From Ferruginibacter sp. (lineage in GTDB: Bacteria; Bacteroidota; Bacteroidia; Chitinophagales; Chitinophagaceae), in contig JAOQAK010000022.1 of the NCBI GenBank assembly GCA_025963635.1, positions 1 to 56,404 on the forward strand: a stretch of 56,404 nt of DNA, read 5' to 3'. The notes beneath the pieces are model-generated. The model had not been told where the DNA came from. It saw only the letters and a program-made list of their open reading frames with translations, and did no database searches. Both the position numbers and the translations under genes were made by a program. This document shows positions 8,645-16,638 of the stretch, one piece after another (within the stretch, counting starts at the first letter, position 1; each line of letters opens with the position of its first letter).

Positions 8645-9283
8645 ATGTCTTTAGATGCTCAACAACAAAGGATTGTCAGCCTTTCTGCACTAACGGCTGT
8701 TGGCGATTTGGAACATTTAAAAACAGAATTAAATACAGGTCTTGATGCAGGGCTTACCTGTAATGAAATAAAGGAGGTGATGGTACAATTATATGCTTAT
8801 TGTGGCTTCCCAAGAACACTAAATGGGATTAATACTTTTATGCAAGTGCTGGAACAAAGAAAAGCAAAAGGGATCAAGGATAAAGAAGGAAGAGATGCTT
8901 CTCCGATTACTGATACAGTCAATAAATATCAAATAGGAAAAAAGACCTTACAAACATTAACGGGCAAAGAAGAAAAAACGCTTTCAGGTGCTAATGCATT
9001 TGCACCGGTGCTTGATACTTTCTTAAAGGAGCATTTGTTCGCTGACATCTTCAGCCGTGATATATTAAATTTTGAGCAGCGGGAATTAACAACTGTTTCA
9101 GCGTTGGCCGCAATGTCCGGTGTAAAGTCGCAATTACAGGCGCATATGGCAATGGGTATAAATACAGGGCTTACGGAGGCACAATTAAGACAAATAGTTT
9201 CATTGATAAAAAAACATATCGGGGAACAGCAGGCAGACTTAGCCAGAAATGTATTGAATGCAGTTACGACAAAAAAAGAATAA
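8645..9283 (+). CDS. Carboxymuconolactone decarboxylase family protein, two fused domains
   Basis: 212 residues, cytoplasmic (no signal). Two CMD/AhpD-like units: residues ~5-75 (LSALTAVGDLEHLKTELNTG, VQLYAYCGFPRTLNGINTF) and ~110-205 (HLFADIFSRDILNFEQRELT, MSGVKSQLQAHM, NTGLTEAQLRQIV). The first carries a single Cys (YCGFP) and not the CxxC of AhpD peroxidoxins; the second has none. Members of this fused group are annotated only as CMD family, and their reaction is unknown; frequent neighbours are cupins and aldo/keto reductases, as here. A close paralogue with a signal peptide lies at 19737. A stable hairpin follows the gene. Confidence 0.88.
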   Translation: MSLDAQQQRIVSLSALTAVGDLEHLKTELNTGLDAGLTCNEIKEVMVQLYAYCGFPRTLNGINTFMQVLEQRKAKGIKDKEGRDASPITDTVNKYQIGKKTLQTLTGKEEKTLSGANAFAPVLDTFLKEHLFADIFSRDILNFEQRELTTVSALAAMSGVKSQLQAHMAMGINTGLTEAQLRQIVSLIKKHIGEQQADLARNVLNAVTTKKE

Positions 9284-9302
9284 AAAATGAGTATAGAAAA
9301 CC

Positions 9303-9331
9303 AACACTTCACATCGAAGATCTGAAGTGTT
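9303..9331 (+). terminator. Stem-loop after the CMD gene
   Basis: AACACTTCA (9303-9311) and TGAAGTGTT (9323-9331) are perfect arms; inside the loop ATC-GAA-GAT adds three more pairs after a C-C mismatch. The following T run is short (TT then GAC), so it is a weak intrinsic terminator or a processing hairpin separating the CMD gene from the PQQ dehydrogenase. Confidence 0.5.
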
Positions 9332-9377
9332 TGACAAAGCATAAGACTTAAAAGTTTTCTTTCAGGGAAGATCTTGT

Positions 9378-9385
9378 TATTTTTG
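9378..9385 (+). promoter_or_regulatory. Putative -7 element upstream of the PQQ dehydrogenase
   Basis: TATTTTTG matches TAnnTTTG and lies 118 bases before the ATG at 9503, after the stem-loop at 9303. No good -33 TTG is visible at the expected distance, so this is tentative. Confidence 0.3.
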
Positions 9386-9502
9386 GACTAGCCGCATTGC
9401 TACTATCAACTTTGTTGTGTCATTCGCTTGTACTACAATATATGTTTCAACAAGGTTAACAGATTAAGATCAACATTTGTCAATTGCAATAAAACATCCT
9501 GT

Positions 9503-11413
9503 ATGCAAAATAAAAGATGCAGAAAAGTTAGTTATTCAACGCTTATTGCGACAGCGCTATTATTTGTTATTACTTGTAAAGCCCAGATTAACACAGACCG
9601 TACATGGTCTGTTTATAAAGCGGACGAAAGCAGTTCCAACTATTCTCCGCTAAATCAAATTACAACTACTAATGTAAGCCAGTTACAACATGCCTGGACT
9701 TTCACTATGCACGATAAACCGGCAGGCTCTCAACCAGGCAAAAGTGAGTGCAATCCTATTATTGTTGATGGTATATTATACGCTACTTCGGCAAATCAAT
9801 GGGGATATGCAGTAGATGCCGCAACAGGAAAACAGCTTTGGTCATTCGAAGCTTTGAAAGGCAAAAAAGGCACCGAAGTAAACAGAGGACTCACCTACTG
9901 GGAAAACGGCAACGACAAACGAATATTAATGTCTGCTAATAATTTTCTTTTTGCACTTAATGCAAAAACCGGAAAGCCAATTTCAACTTTTGGAAAAAAT
10001 GGCAAAGTAGATTTGAAAGTCGGATTGAGAGATGCCGATAAAGACTTTTACGTATCTTCAACATCTCCCGGGATCATCTATAAAAATTTAATCATTATGG
10101 GTTGTCGTGTACCGGACACTTACGGTGCACAGCCCGGTTTCATAAGAGCTTATAATTGTACAACCGGAAAATTGGTCTGGACATTTCATACAGTTCCTTA
10201 TCCTGGTGAACCGGGCTATGAAACATGGCCTCCCGAAGCTTATAAAACTGTTGGCGGTGTAAATAACTGGGCAGGCATGAGCATAGATAGCAAACGAGGA
10301 ATGGTATTTCTTGCCTTAGGTTCAGCATCATACGATTTTTTTGGAAAAGATAGAAAAGGTTCTAACCTGTATGCGAATTGTGTATTAGCATTAGATGCAG
10401 CAACAGGCAAACATATCTGGCATTATCAAACCGTTCATCATGATATGTGGGATTACGACCTTCCTGCTCCGCCGGCGCTGGTAACAATTAACCGCAATGG
10501 AAAACAAACTGATGCAGTGGCTCAAATTACCAAACAAGGATTTGTATTTGTGTTCAACAGGGAAACCGGTGAATCACTATTTCCGATTGAAGAGCGTAAA
10601 GTTCCTGCATCTAACTTGCCCGGCGAAGAAGCCTCACCAACACAACCTTTTCCGTTAAAACCAAAGCCTTTTGCACGGCAGTTTATTACGGAAGCAGACC
10701 TAACGAATTATTCACCGGCAGACCATAACTCTCTAATTAATAAATTTAGGTCAATGCGTTATGAAGGGCTTTATACACCCCCCGATCTAAAAGGAACATT
10801 GCAATTGCCCGGAACACGTGGCGGCGGTGAATGGGGCGGTGCTGCTTTTGACCCGGCAACAAACCTGTTTTATATCAAATCGAATGATGCTCCGGATTTA
10901 ATAACCATCGTAAAAGGTACAAAGCAAGCCTCAACAGAACAAGTAACAGCTACCAGCCAGTTAGAAACCATCGACAGGCATGCCCGACCCGACCAGTTTG
11001 TAAACAGTACAGGTTACAAAACATGGAAAGACCCAAGTGGCAATCCAGCTATCACGGCACCATGGGGAACTTTAAATGCACTTAATTTGGCAACTGGAGA
11101 ATATGAATGGCAAATTCCCTTAGGCAATGATAGTTTAAGGCAAGAGAAAGACGCACCTGAAACAGGACAGGAGGGGAAAGCAGGTCCTGTCGTTACCGCC
11201 GGTGGTTTAATTTTCATAAGTGGAACAGAAGATAAAAAGCTTAGAGCTTTAGATAAAGCGACCGGAAAGTTATTGTGGAAAACTGTTTTGCCCGCACAAG
11301 CAAATGCAACCGCATGTACTTACCAGGTAAATGGAAAACAGTATGTAGCTTTATCAGTAGGCGGCACAACTGAAAATCTATCCGGCTTTATTATGGCTTT
11401 TGCATTGCCATAA
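9503..11413 (+). CDS. PQQ-dependent quinoprotein dehydrogenase
   Basis: 636 residues from ATG 9503 (preferred over an upstream TTG because the signal peptide then starts the protein: MQNKRCRKVSYSTLIATALL with cleavage near TCKAQ). Eight-bladed quinoprotein propeller: repeated tryptophan-docking blades (ATGKQLWSFEAL, TGKLVWTFHTVP, TGKHIWHYQTVH, TGKLLWKTVLP) and the family signature HHDMWDYDLPAPPALV. Such periplasmic enzymes oxidise alcohols or sugars and pass electrons to the respiratory chain; substrate is not predictable. No PQQ synthesis genes are in the window, so the cofactor may come from elsewhere. It probably forms an operon with the ABM gene 25 bases downstream. Confidence 0.88.
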   Translation: MQNKRCRKVSYSTLIATALLFVITCKAQINTDRTWSVYKADESSSNYSPLNQITTTNVSQLQHAWTFTMHDKPAGSQPGKSECNPIIVDGILYATSANQWGYAVDAATGKQLWSFEALKGKKGTEVNRGLTYWENGNDKRILMSANNFLFALNAKTGKPISTFGKNGKVDLKVGLRDADKDFYVSSTSPGIIYKNLIIMGCRVPDTYGAQPGFIRAYNCTTGKLVWTFHTVPYPGEPGYETWPPEAYKTVGGVNNWAGMSIDSKRGMVFLALGSASYDFFGKDRKGSNLYANCVLALDAATGKHIWHYQTVHHDMWDYDLPAPPALVTINRNGKQTDAVAQITKQGFVFVFNRETGESLFPIEERKVPASNLPGEEASPTQPFPLKPKPFARQFITEADLTNYSPADHNSLINKFRSMRYEGLYTPPDLKGTLQLPGTRGGGEWGGAAFDPATNLFYIKSNDAPDLITIVKGTKQASTEQVTATSQLETIDRHARPDQFVNSTGYKTWKDPSGNPAITAPWGTLNALNLATGEYEWQIPLGNDSLRQEKDAPETGQEGKAGPVVTAGGLIFISGTEDKKLRALDKATGKLLWKTVLPAQANATACTYQVNGKQYVALSVGGTTENLSGFIMAFALP

Positions 11414-11438
11414 TAATTAACAGAAGAAAATATATAAT

Positions 11439-11828
11439 ATGGAGCTTAGGAAAATCTGTTTCTTTTTATTGTTGCTAACACTTTTATCTTCCAAAACAAT
11501 GTTTGCCCAGAATAATGAACAAAGGGTACGGCTGGCCAGACTTGTCATTGATACAAGCCAATTGGAAAATTATAAAGCTGCATTAAAAGAGGAAATTGAA
11601 ACCTCTCTACTTAAAGAGCCGGGCGTTTTAACTTTATATGCGGTTGCAGAAAAAGATAATCCAACACACATTACAATTTTAGAAATTTACGCTAATGAAG
11701 CTGCATATAAAGCACATATACAAACACCTCATTTTGTTAAATACAAAACTGATACAAAAGATATGGTTAAATCACTTGAACTTGTAGAAGTCAATCCACT
11801 GACACCAGGTATGAAAATAGAACATTAA
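11439..11828 (+). CDS. Exported antibiotic biosynthesis monooxygenase (ABM) domain protein
   Basis: 129 residues: signal peptide (MELRKICFFLLLLTLLSSKT, cleavage after MFAQ) and one ABM ferredoxin-fold domain (RLARLVIDTSQLENYKAALK, EPGVLTLYAVAEKDNPTHIT, EIYANEAAYKAHIQTPHF). The family includes quinol monooxygenases of the YgiN type, which act on quinols without a metal cofactor. YgiN is cytoplasmic, so the export signal is unusual. It directly follows the PQQ dehydrogenase, another exported quinone-linked enzyme, suggesting a periplasmic role. Confidence 0.85.
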   Translation: MELRKICFFLLLLTLLSSKTMFAQNNEQRVRLARLVIDTSQLENYKAALKEEIETSLLKEPGVLTLYAVAEKDNPTHITILEIYANEAAYKAHIQTPHFVKYKTDTKDMVKSLELVEVNPLTPGMKIEH

Positions 11829-11843
11829 TGAAAAAAATGCCAA

Positions 11844-11960
11844 ATGCAAAAACGTAAATTAGGAAACAGCAGCCTTAAAGTAGTCCAAACAGGAATGAGT
11901 GATTGCTTTAATCCGCAAAGCAGTTGAAATAGGAGTTACTTTTTTGATACTGCAGAAGTC
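11844..11960 (+). pseudogene. Aldo/keto reductase remnant
   Basis: ATG 11844 begins MQKRKLGNSSLKV, the standard start of the AKR11/AKR13 type; the normal continuation is missing and, in another frame, IALIRKAVEIGVTF follows directly, then after a slip in a run of T the words FDTAEV (the catalytic Asp region). So about 15 residues have been deleted internally, at least two frameshifts are present and everything after FDTAEV is absent. Only ~40 of ~330 residues remain. A complete but different AKR gene lies at 21805. Confidence 0.8.
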
Positions 11961-12062
11961 ACTTCATTCCGGAAGCCATTACTTAGTGCGAGGGCTTTTT
12001 ATGCATGACCCAAAGTTCTCACCTATGACAGAGTTATTAACTTCACATTTCAACTAAGTAAG

Positions 12063-12644
12063 ATGTTTAACCTGCTATATAAAAAGATTAGTGCCATAAC
12101 TCCTGTAAACGAGGAAGAGTTTGACTATTTCAAGACTTTTTTCATCTTAAAGAAACTCAGGAAACGGCAATATTTTCTGCAAGAGGGTGACGTATGCAAG
12201 TATCAGGCTTTTGTTGTAAAAGGGCTACTTCGTTCTTATACCATTGACGGAAAAGGCAGCGATCACATTTTACAGTTTGCTTCAGAAGGATGGTGGATGG
12301 CGGACTTGTCCAGTTACCTAACGAATGATCCCTCATTCTTAAATATTAACGCTCTAGAAGATGTAGAGCTTTTGCTTTTAACCAGGCCTAAGTGGGAGCA
12401 GGCGATGAAAGAAATACCTGCACTCGAACACTACTTCAGAATTATTATACAAAATCACCTCGTATCTACTCAAAAAAGGTTGCTCCAATCATTAGCTGAA
12501 ACAGCAGAAGAAAAGTATCACCGCTTTCTCGCAACTTACCCTGAATGCGTTCAACGTGTGCCCCAACACATGGTTGCCTCTTACGTCGGCGTTTCAAGAG
12601 AAACACTTAGCCGCATACGGAAACAAGCAGCCGAACGTAAATAA
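12063..12644 (+). CDS. Crp/Fnr family transcription regulator
   Basis: 193 residues. N-terminal cyclic-nucleotide-binding-type beta barrel (FILKKLRKRQYFLQEGDVCK, FVVKGLLRSYTIDGKGSDHI, FASEGWWMADLSSYLT), a long dimer helix, and a C-terminal HTH (MVASYVGVSRETLSRIRKQ). The Bacteroidota members of this group generally lack the residues needed for cAMP and have unknown effectors; no Cys cluster of the FNR type is seen. Its stop codon lies within a perfect palindrome (12639-12668) that precedes the YceI operon, so it is a candidate self- and neighbour-regulator. Confidence 0.9.
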   Translation: MFNLLYKKISAITPVNEEEFDYFKTFFILKKLRKRQYFLQEGDVCKYQAFVVKGLLRSYTIDGKGSDHILQFASEGWWMADLSSYLTNDPSFLNINALEDVELLLLTRPKWEQAMKEIPALEHYFRIIIQNHLVSTQKRLLQSLAETAEEKYHRFLATYPECVQRVPQHMVASYVGVSRETLSRIRKQAAERK

Positions 12645-12668
12645 ATGTGACGTATATCACATTTATTT
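12639..12668. promoter_or_regulatory. Perfect Crp-like palindrome (TGTGA-N6-TCACA)
   Basis: Arms AAATAAATGTGA (12639-12650) and TCACATTTATTT (12657-12668) are exact inverted repeats around CGTATA. The core TGTGA-N6-TCACA equals the classic Crp/Fnr half-site layout. It overlaps the stop codon of the regulator gene and lies ~60 bases before a -7-like element for yceI. It could instead act as a hairpin in RNA, but no T tract follows and the Crp match is strong. Confidence 0.7.
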
Positions 12669-12706
12669 AGTGCTCTACGTCAATGGAGGCATCCTATTTG
12701 AGGCCG

Positions 12707-12714
12707 TAGCTTTG
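12707..12714 (+). promoter_or_regulatory. Putative -7 element of the YceI operon
   Basis: TAGCTTTG matches TAnnTTTG and lies 35 bases before the ATG at 12749. The implied start (~12720) puts the centre of the upstream palindrome near -67, a position from which Crp-type activators can act. Confidence 0.45.
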
Positions 12715-12748
12715 CATCATTATTTAAAACAAACAAAAACAAAAAATT

Positions 12749-13279
12749 ATGGCAACTCAATGGAAAATTGACCCGACGCACTCCGAAATTCTTTTTAAGG
12801 TAAAGCACCTTATGATTACTACAGTAACAGGTTCATTCAAACAATATGATTTAACCGTAGAGACCGAAGGGGATGACTTTACAACTGCTAATAAAATTGA
12901 ATTTTCTGCAGACATCAATTCAGTAAATACCAACAACGAGCAGCGTGATACACACTTAAAATCAGCTGATTTTTTTAGTGGTGAAGAACATCCGCAACTA
13001 CTTTTTGTCGGTAATAAATACGAGGCAAACGGTAACGAAGCCAAGCTTCACGGCACTTTAACTATCCGGGGCATTTCTAAGCCGATAACACTTAAAGTAG
13101 AATTTGCAGGCATTGTTGTTGATCCATATGGTCAAACAAAGGCAGGATTTACAGTGGAGGGCAAATTGAGCCGTAAGGAATTTGGATTGACCTGGAGTGC
13201 AGTTACCGAAGCAGGTAGTATAGTAGTAAGCGATGAAATTAAGATCCATGGTGAAGTACAATTAGTAAAACAAGTTTAA
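12749..13279 (+). CDS. YceI family protein
   Basis: 176 residues starting ATQWKIDPTHSEILFKVKHL, the YceI signature, and continuing with the lipocalin-like barrel (NTNNEQRDTHLKSADFF, HGTLTIRGISKPITLKVEF, KLSRKEFGLTWSAVTE). The fold binds long polyisoprenoid or fatty molecules; many YceI proteins are periplasmic, but this one has no signal peptide and is probably cytoplasmic. First gene of a tight plus-strand operon running to 17205; the next gene starts 8 bases on. Proteins of this type often sit beside redox-stress genes. Confidence 0.92.
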   Translation: MATQWKIDPTHSEILFKVKHLMITTVTGSFKQYDLTVETEGDDFTTANKIEFSADINSVNTNNEQRDTHLKSADFFSGEEHPQLLFVGNKYEANGNEAKLHGTLTIRGISKPITLKVEFAGIVVDPYGQTKAGFTVEGKLSRKEFGLTWSAVTEAGSIVVSDEIKIHGEVQLVKQV

Positions 13280-13287
13280 TTACAGGT

Positions 13288-14226
13288 ATGGAAAACAGAA
13301 TATTAGGTCTTCATCATATTACGGCAATAGCTGGTAATGCGCAACGCAACTATAATTTTTACACCAAAGTGTTAGGGCTAAGGTTGGTAAAAAAAACTGT
13401 GAACTTTGACGATCCCGGCACTTATCACTTTTACTTTGGTGATGAACAAGGCGCGCCAGGTACTATCCTCACATTTTTCCCCTGGGAAGGAATAGGACAA
13501 GGACAAACAGGTAGCGGCATGGCAACAAGTATTGGGTATTCAGTGCCCCAAGGTAGCCTGGATTTCTGGACTGAACGTTTCAAGAAATACAATGTAAAAC
13601 AAGAAAGCGTAAGCCAGAAGTTTGGTGAGCAATACCTTTCTTTTCAAGATCCGGATGGTTTGCAACTTGATCTCATTGTTGCCGCTACTCACGATGCAAG
13701 AAAAGGATGGGGCACTACCGAAGTTAAAACTGACGTAGCAACCAAAGGCTTTCATAGTATAACCTTAACCCTACGAAACGTCACTCATACTGCTTCAATT
13801 CTTACAGATATATTCGGATACAAGTTGCTGAAGCAGGAAGGAAATCGTTACCGGTTCATTACAGACGCTATTGAGAATGCCTCTATTGTGGATATGATCG
13901 AGGCCCCTGATTTAGCAGCCGGAATAGGGGCAGCAGGCACAAATCACCATGTGGCGTTTCGTGTCAGGGATGATAACGTTTTAATGGAGTTTAGAGAGAA
14001 AATTGCAAGCAGAGGTTTAGGTATAACTCCTAAAATTGACAGGGATTATTTCTTCTCATTGTACTTCCGTGAACCGGGTGGAGTGTTATTTGAATTAGCG
14101 ACAGATAACCCAGGCTTTACAAGAGACGAGCCTTTAAATGAACTGGGAACATCTCTCAAATTGCCGAAGCAATATGAAGATAGCAGAAAGCAAATTGAAA
14201 AAACATTACCGGTCCTGCATGATTAA
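13288..14226 (+). CDS. Ring-cleaving dioxygenase of the VOC family (MhqO/MhqE-like)
   Basis: 312 residues with two glyoxalase-fold halves: MENRILGLHHITAIAGNAQR and, from ~155, KGFHSITLTLRNVTHTASIL. Metal ligands are the His of LHHITA, His in NHHVAFRV (~215) and Glu in GVLFELATDNPGF (~265). This matches the hydroquinone-type ring-cleavage dioxygenases induced by quinones in Bacillus (MhqE, MhqO, MhqA). The esterase downstream corresponds to MhqD, supporting a role in quinone or catechol detoxification. Substrate is inferred from family only. Confidence 0.88.
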   Translation: MENRILGLHHITAIAGNAQRNYNFYTKVLGLRLVKKTVNFDDPGTYHFYFGDEQGAPGTILTFFPWEGIGQGQTGSGMATSIGYSVPQGSLDFWTERFKKYNVKQESVSQKFGEQYLSFQDPDGLQLDLIVAATHDARKGWGTTEVKTDVATKGFHSITLTLRNVTHTASILTDIFGYKLLKQEGNRYRFITDAIENASIVDMIEAPDLAAGIGAAGTNHHVAFRVRDDNVLMEFREKIASRGLGITPKIDRDYFFSLYFREPGGVLFELATDNPGFTRDEPLNELGTSLKLPKQYEDSRKQIEKTLPVLHD

Positions 14227-14291
14227 TAAAGCATACTATGGCTGGACGACGTTAGCTAAAAATCGGCTATTAAAGTAAACTTCAAATAATC

Positions 14292-14927
14292 ATGCATCAA
14301 AAAAATATAGTAACAAAAGGGAAAGAATTGACAGCAACAAGTAAAGTCTTAATCATGCTGCATGGCAGAGGTGGTAGTGCAGAGGATATCCTTTCATTCT
14401 CAGCACACTTAAACGTGAAAGATTTTACATTGTTTGCACCGGAGGCAACAGACAATACTTGGTATCCTTATTCCTTCTTAGCTCCACCTTCCCAAAATGA
14501 ACCGTGGCTTTCATCAGCATTAAAGCTCATTGAAGAATTAGTTCACGAGGTACTTAGTAAAGGTGTTACAACAGAAAACATTTACTTCTGTGGCTTCTCG
14601 CAAGGTGCTTGTTTAATACTTGAATATGTAACCCGTAATGCAAATAAATACGGAGGTATAGCTGCTTTTACCGGTGGCTTGATTGGCGATAAAATTTACA
14701 GTGAAAATTATAAAGGCGATTTTCAGGGCACCCCTGTTTTTATCGGCACCAGTAATCCAGACCCACATGTCCCGGTTGAAAGAGTATACGCTACCATAAA
14801 TATTTTGAAGGACATGAATGCCGTCGTTACAGAAAAGGTTTATAATAACATGGGACATACCATTAACCAGGATGAGATTGACAACGCCAATAAACTTGTT
14901 TTTAACGCCCAACCAGTTAATCTATAA
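14292..14927 (+). CDS. Alpha/beta hydrolase, phospholipase/carboxylesterase type (MhqD-like)
   Basis: 211 residues. LIMLHGRGGSAEDILSF (oxyanion-hole HGRGG), nucleophile Ser in CGFSQGACL (~111), Asp in NPDPHVP (~160), His in NMGHTIN (~192). Family: Abhydrolase_2, including Bacillus MhqD and carboxylesterase YpfH. No signal peptide, so cytoplasmic. It lies 65 bases after the ring-cleaving dioxygenase and 1 base before the cupin gene, within the YceI operon. Its likely job is hydrolysis of ester or lactone products of electrophile detoxification. Confidence 0.88.
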   Translation: MHQKNIVTKGKELTATSKVLIMLHGRGGSAEDILSFSAHLNVKDFTLFAPEATDNTWYPYSFLAPPSQNEPWLSSALKLIEELVHEVLSKGVTTENIYFCGFSQGACLILEYVTRNANKYGGIAAFTGGLIGDKIYSENYKGDFQGTPVFIGTSNPDPHVPVERVYATINILKDMNAVVTEKVYNNMGHTINQDEIDNANKLVFNAQPVNL

Positions 14928-14928
14928 T

Positions 14929-15282
14929 ATGTTTCCAATTACAAGAGTATATAGCGATAGCAATGGAGATAGCCATTTTGAGGAAATTGAAATTCCATTA
15001 AACGAAGCGGGAAGCATAGGGAGACTATCCGAAGTTCTCCCAGCTAATGGTGTAGTGTTCCGTGAAGTAGAACCATCGTATGATTGGAACTTTCATACAG
15101 CACCCCAAAAGCAATATATTATTTTATTGGATGGTGAGATTGAAATCGAAACATCACTTGGCGATAAAAGAATTTTCAAGGCAGGAGAAGTATTATTGGT
15201 AGAAGATGTAAATGGCAAAGGGCATAAGACAAGGAACCTTCAACCCATTAAAAGGAAATCAGTTTTTATTACTTTGCCATGA
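14929..15282 (+). CDS. Small cupin domain protein
   Basis: 117 residues from ATG 14929, one base after the preceding stop; longer readings of this frame overlap the hydrolase gene and are rejected. Single-domain cupin: HFEEIEIPLNEAG, WNFHTAPQKQYIILLDGEI, EIETSLGDKRIFKAGEVLLV, EDVNGKGHKTRN. Possible metal ligands are the first-motif His (FHTAP) and the last-motif His (GKGHKT). Similar proteins are annotated only as cupin or hypothetical. Its stop overlaps the next start (ATGA), so translation is coupled. Confidence 0.8.
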   Translation: MFPITRVYSDSNGDSHFEEIEIPLNEAGSIGRLSEVLPANGVVFREVEPSYDWNFHTAPQKQYIILLDGEIEIETSLGDKRIFKAGEVLLVEDVNGKGHKTRNLQPIKRKSVFITLP

Positions 15283-15893
15283 ATGTCGCTAAAGAAACTT
15301 TACGAATAGAAGCCTTCAGCGATGGCGTTTTTAGCATAGCTATTACGCTGCTTGCTCTGGAATTACCGTTTCCTCACATAGAGAACATTATGTCTAATGC
15401 TGTATTAACGCAAGCTTTTTTAAATAACTGGACCGCATATTTAGCCTTCATTCTTTCTTTTTTGAGTGTTCTGATTATGTGGATTAACCATCATGCTATC
15501 TTTCGTCACATTCATAAGACAACTAACGCTATTATGTTTACAAATGGGTTCATGCTGTTGCTAATTGTTGCGGTGCCATATCCAACATCCTTAATTGCAG
15601 AATACTTTAATACCCCTGCAGCAAATACTGCCGTTGCTGTATATGCAGCGCTTTTTATTCTTATCAACATATCTTATAACTTGCTTTGGTATGCGGCAAG
15701 CGCAAATGGACAATCTCTCCAACCCGGCGTAAGCAAGCAAACTATAAAATCATTTCGAAACATTTATCTTATAGGATTTCCAATCTACGTAGCAGCGTTT
15801 GCTGTTGCATTTTTTAATGCAATACTTTCACTTGTTATATGTATGCTACTATGGGTTTATTGGGCAATCGCAATCAAAAAATTTAATCAATAA
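15279..15893 (+). CDS. TMEM175-family (DUF1211) membrane channel protein
   Basis: 204 residues. RIEAFSDGVFSIAITLLALE near the N-terminus is the family hallmark (FSD motif in helix 1); about six hydrophobic helices follow, with the His pair in INHHAIFRHI in a loop. Bacterial members form tetrameric potassium channels; whether this one is active is unknown. The 4-base overlap with the cupin gene and 6-base gap to pirin place it in a detoxification operon, in line with the use of potassium channels against electrophile stress in other bacteria (Kef systems), though these are unrelated proteins. Confidence 0.88.
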   Translation: MNVAKETLRIEAFSDGVFSIAITLLALELPFPHIENIMSNAVLTQAFLNNWTAYLAFILSFLSVLIMWINHHAIFRHIHKTTNAIMFTNGFMLLLIVAVPYPTSLIAEYFNTPAANTAVAVYAALFILINISYNLLWYAASANGQSLQPGVSKQTIKSFRNIYLIGFPIYVAAFAVAFFNAILSLVICMLLWVYWAIAIKKFNQ

Positions 15894-15899
15894 AATGAA

Positions 15900-16613
15900 A
15901 TGAAATCTCAACTTTTCGTAAAATCAGAAAGAGCTATTAAAAACATTGGCTGGTTAAAAAGCCATTTTTATTTCAGCTTTAGCGAATATTACAACCCGCT
16001 AAAAAGTGCCTTTGGAACTTTGGTCGCTTTCAACGATGATTTCGTAGAAGCAGGTAAAGGCTTTGGCATACATCCTCATGCAAATATGGAAATTATATCA
16101 GTGTTGCTCAAGGGCAAGATGAACCATATTGATACCCTAGGCTATAAAACAGTAATAGAAGAAGGCGGAGTACAAATCATGAGCGCCGGAACTGGTCTGC
16201 GACATGAAGAATATAATATCGGTGAAGACGAAGTAAACTTTTTGCAAATATGGATAGAACCGAAGTTGCAAAATATTGAGCCACGTTACCAGCAGCGCAG
16301 CTTTCCCAAGGAGAAAAGAAAGAACCAGCTAAAAACAATTATATCAAACGAGGAAGGTTTAGAGCATTGCTGGATTAATCAAAGTGCAAAGCTTTCTGTT
16401 GGTCATTTTGATACAGCACAGGAGGTAGTTTATAAATTCAATCCGGCAAATAAATGCCTGTTCATTTTTTCAATTGATGGAAAGATAAGAGTAGATGGCA
16501 AAGATATTAACGAACGGGATGCGATTGGAATTTGGGAAACAGATACCGTGTCTATTCATTGCGATGCAGACGCTCATTTTCTCGTAATTGAAACACCTGT
16601 AAACCAAAAATAA
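15900..16613 (+). CDS. Pirin family protein (bicupin)
   Basis: 237 residues. First cupin has the pirin signature GFGIHPHANMEIISVLLKG and AGTGLRHEEYN, giving the His-His-His-Glu metal site (~59, 61, 103, 105); the second cupin (~150-235, LSVGHFDTAQEVVYKFN) is degenerate as usual. Some bacterial pirins (YhhW) have quercetin 2,3-dioxygenase activity; others act as redox-sensing regulators, so the function is uncertain. Start at ATG 15900 rather than the ATG at 15895 in another frame. Confidence 0.9.
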   Translation: MKSQLFVKSERAIKNIGWLKSHFYFSFSEYYNPLKSAFGTLVAFNDDFVEAGKGFGIHPHANMEIISVLLKGKMNHIDTLGYKTVIEEGGVQIMSAGTGLRHEEYNIGEDEVNFLQIWIEPKLQNIEPRYQQRSFPKEKRKNQLKTIISNEEGLEHCWINQSAKLSVGHFDTAQEVVYKFNPANKCLFIFSIDGKIRVDGKDINERDAIGIWETDTVSIHCDADAHFLVIETPVNQK

Positions 16614-16638
16614 TAACATGCCTGTTAACTAAATTGCT

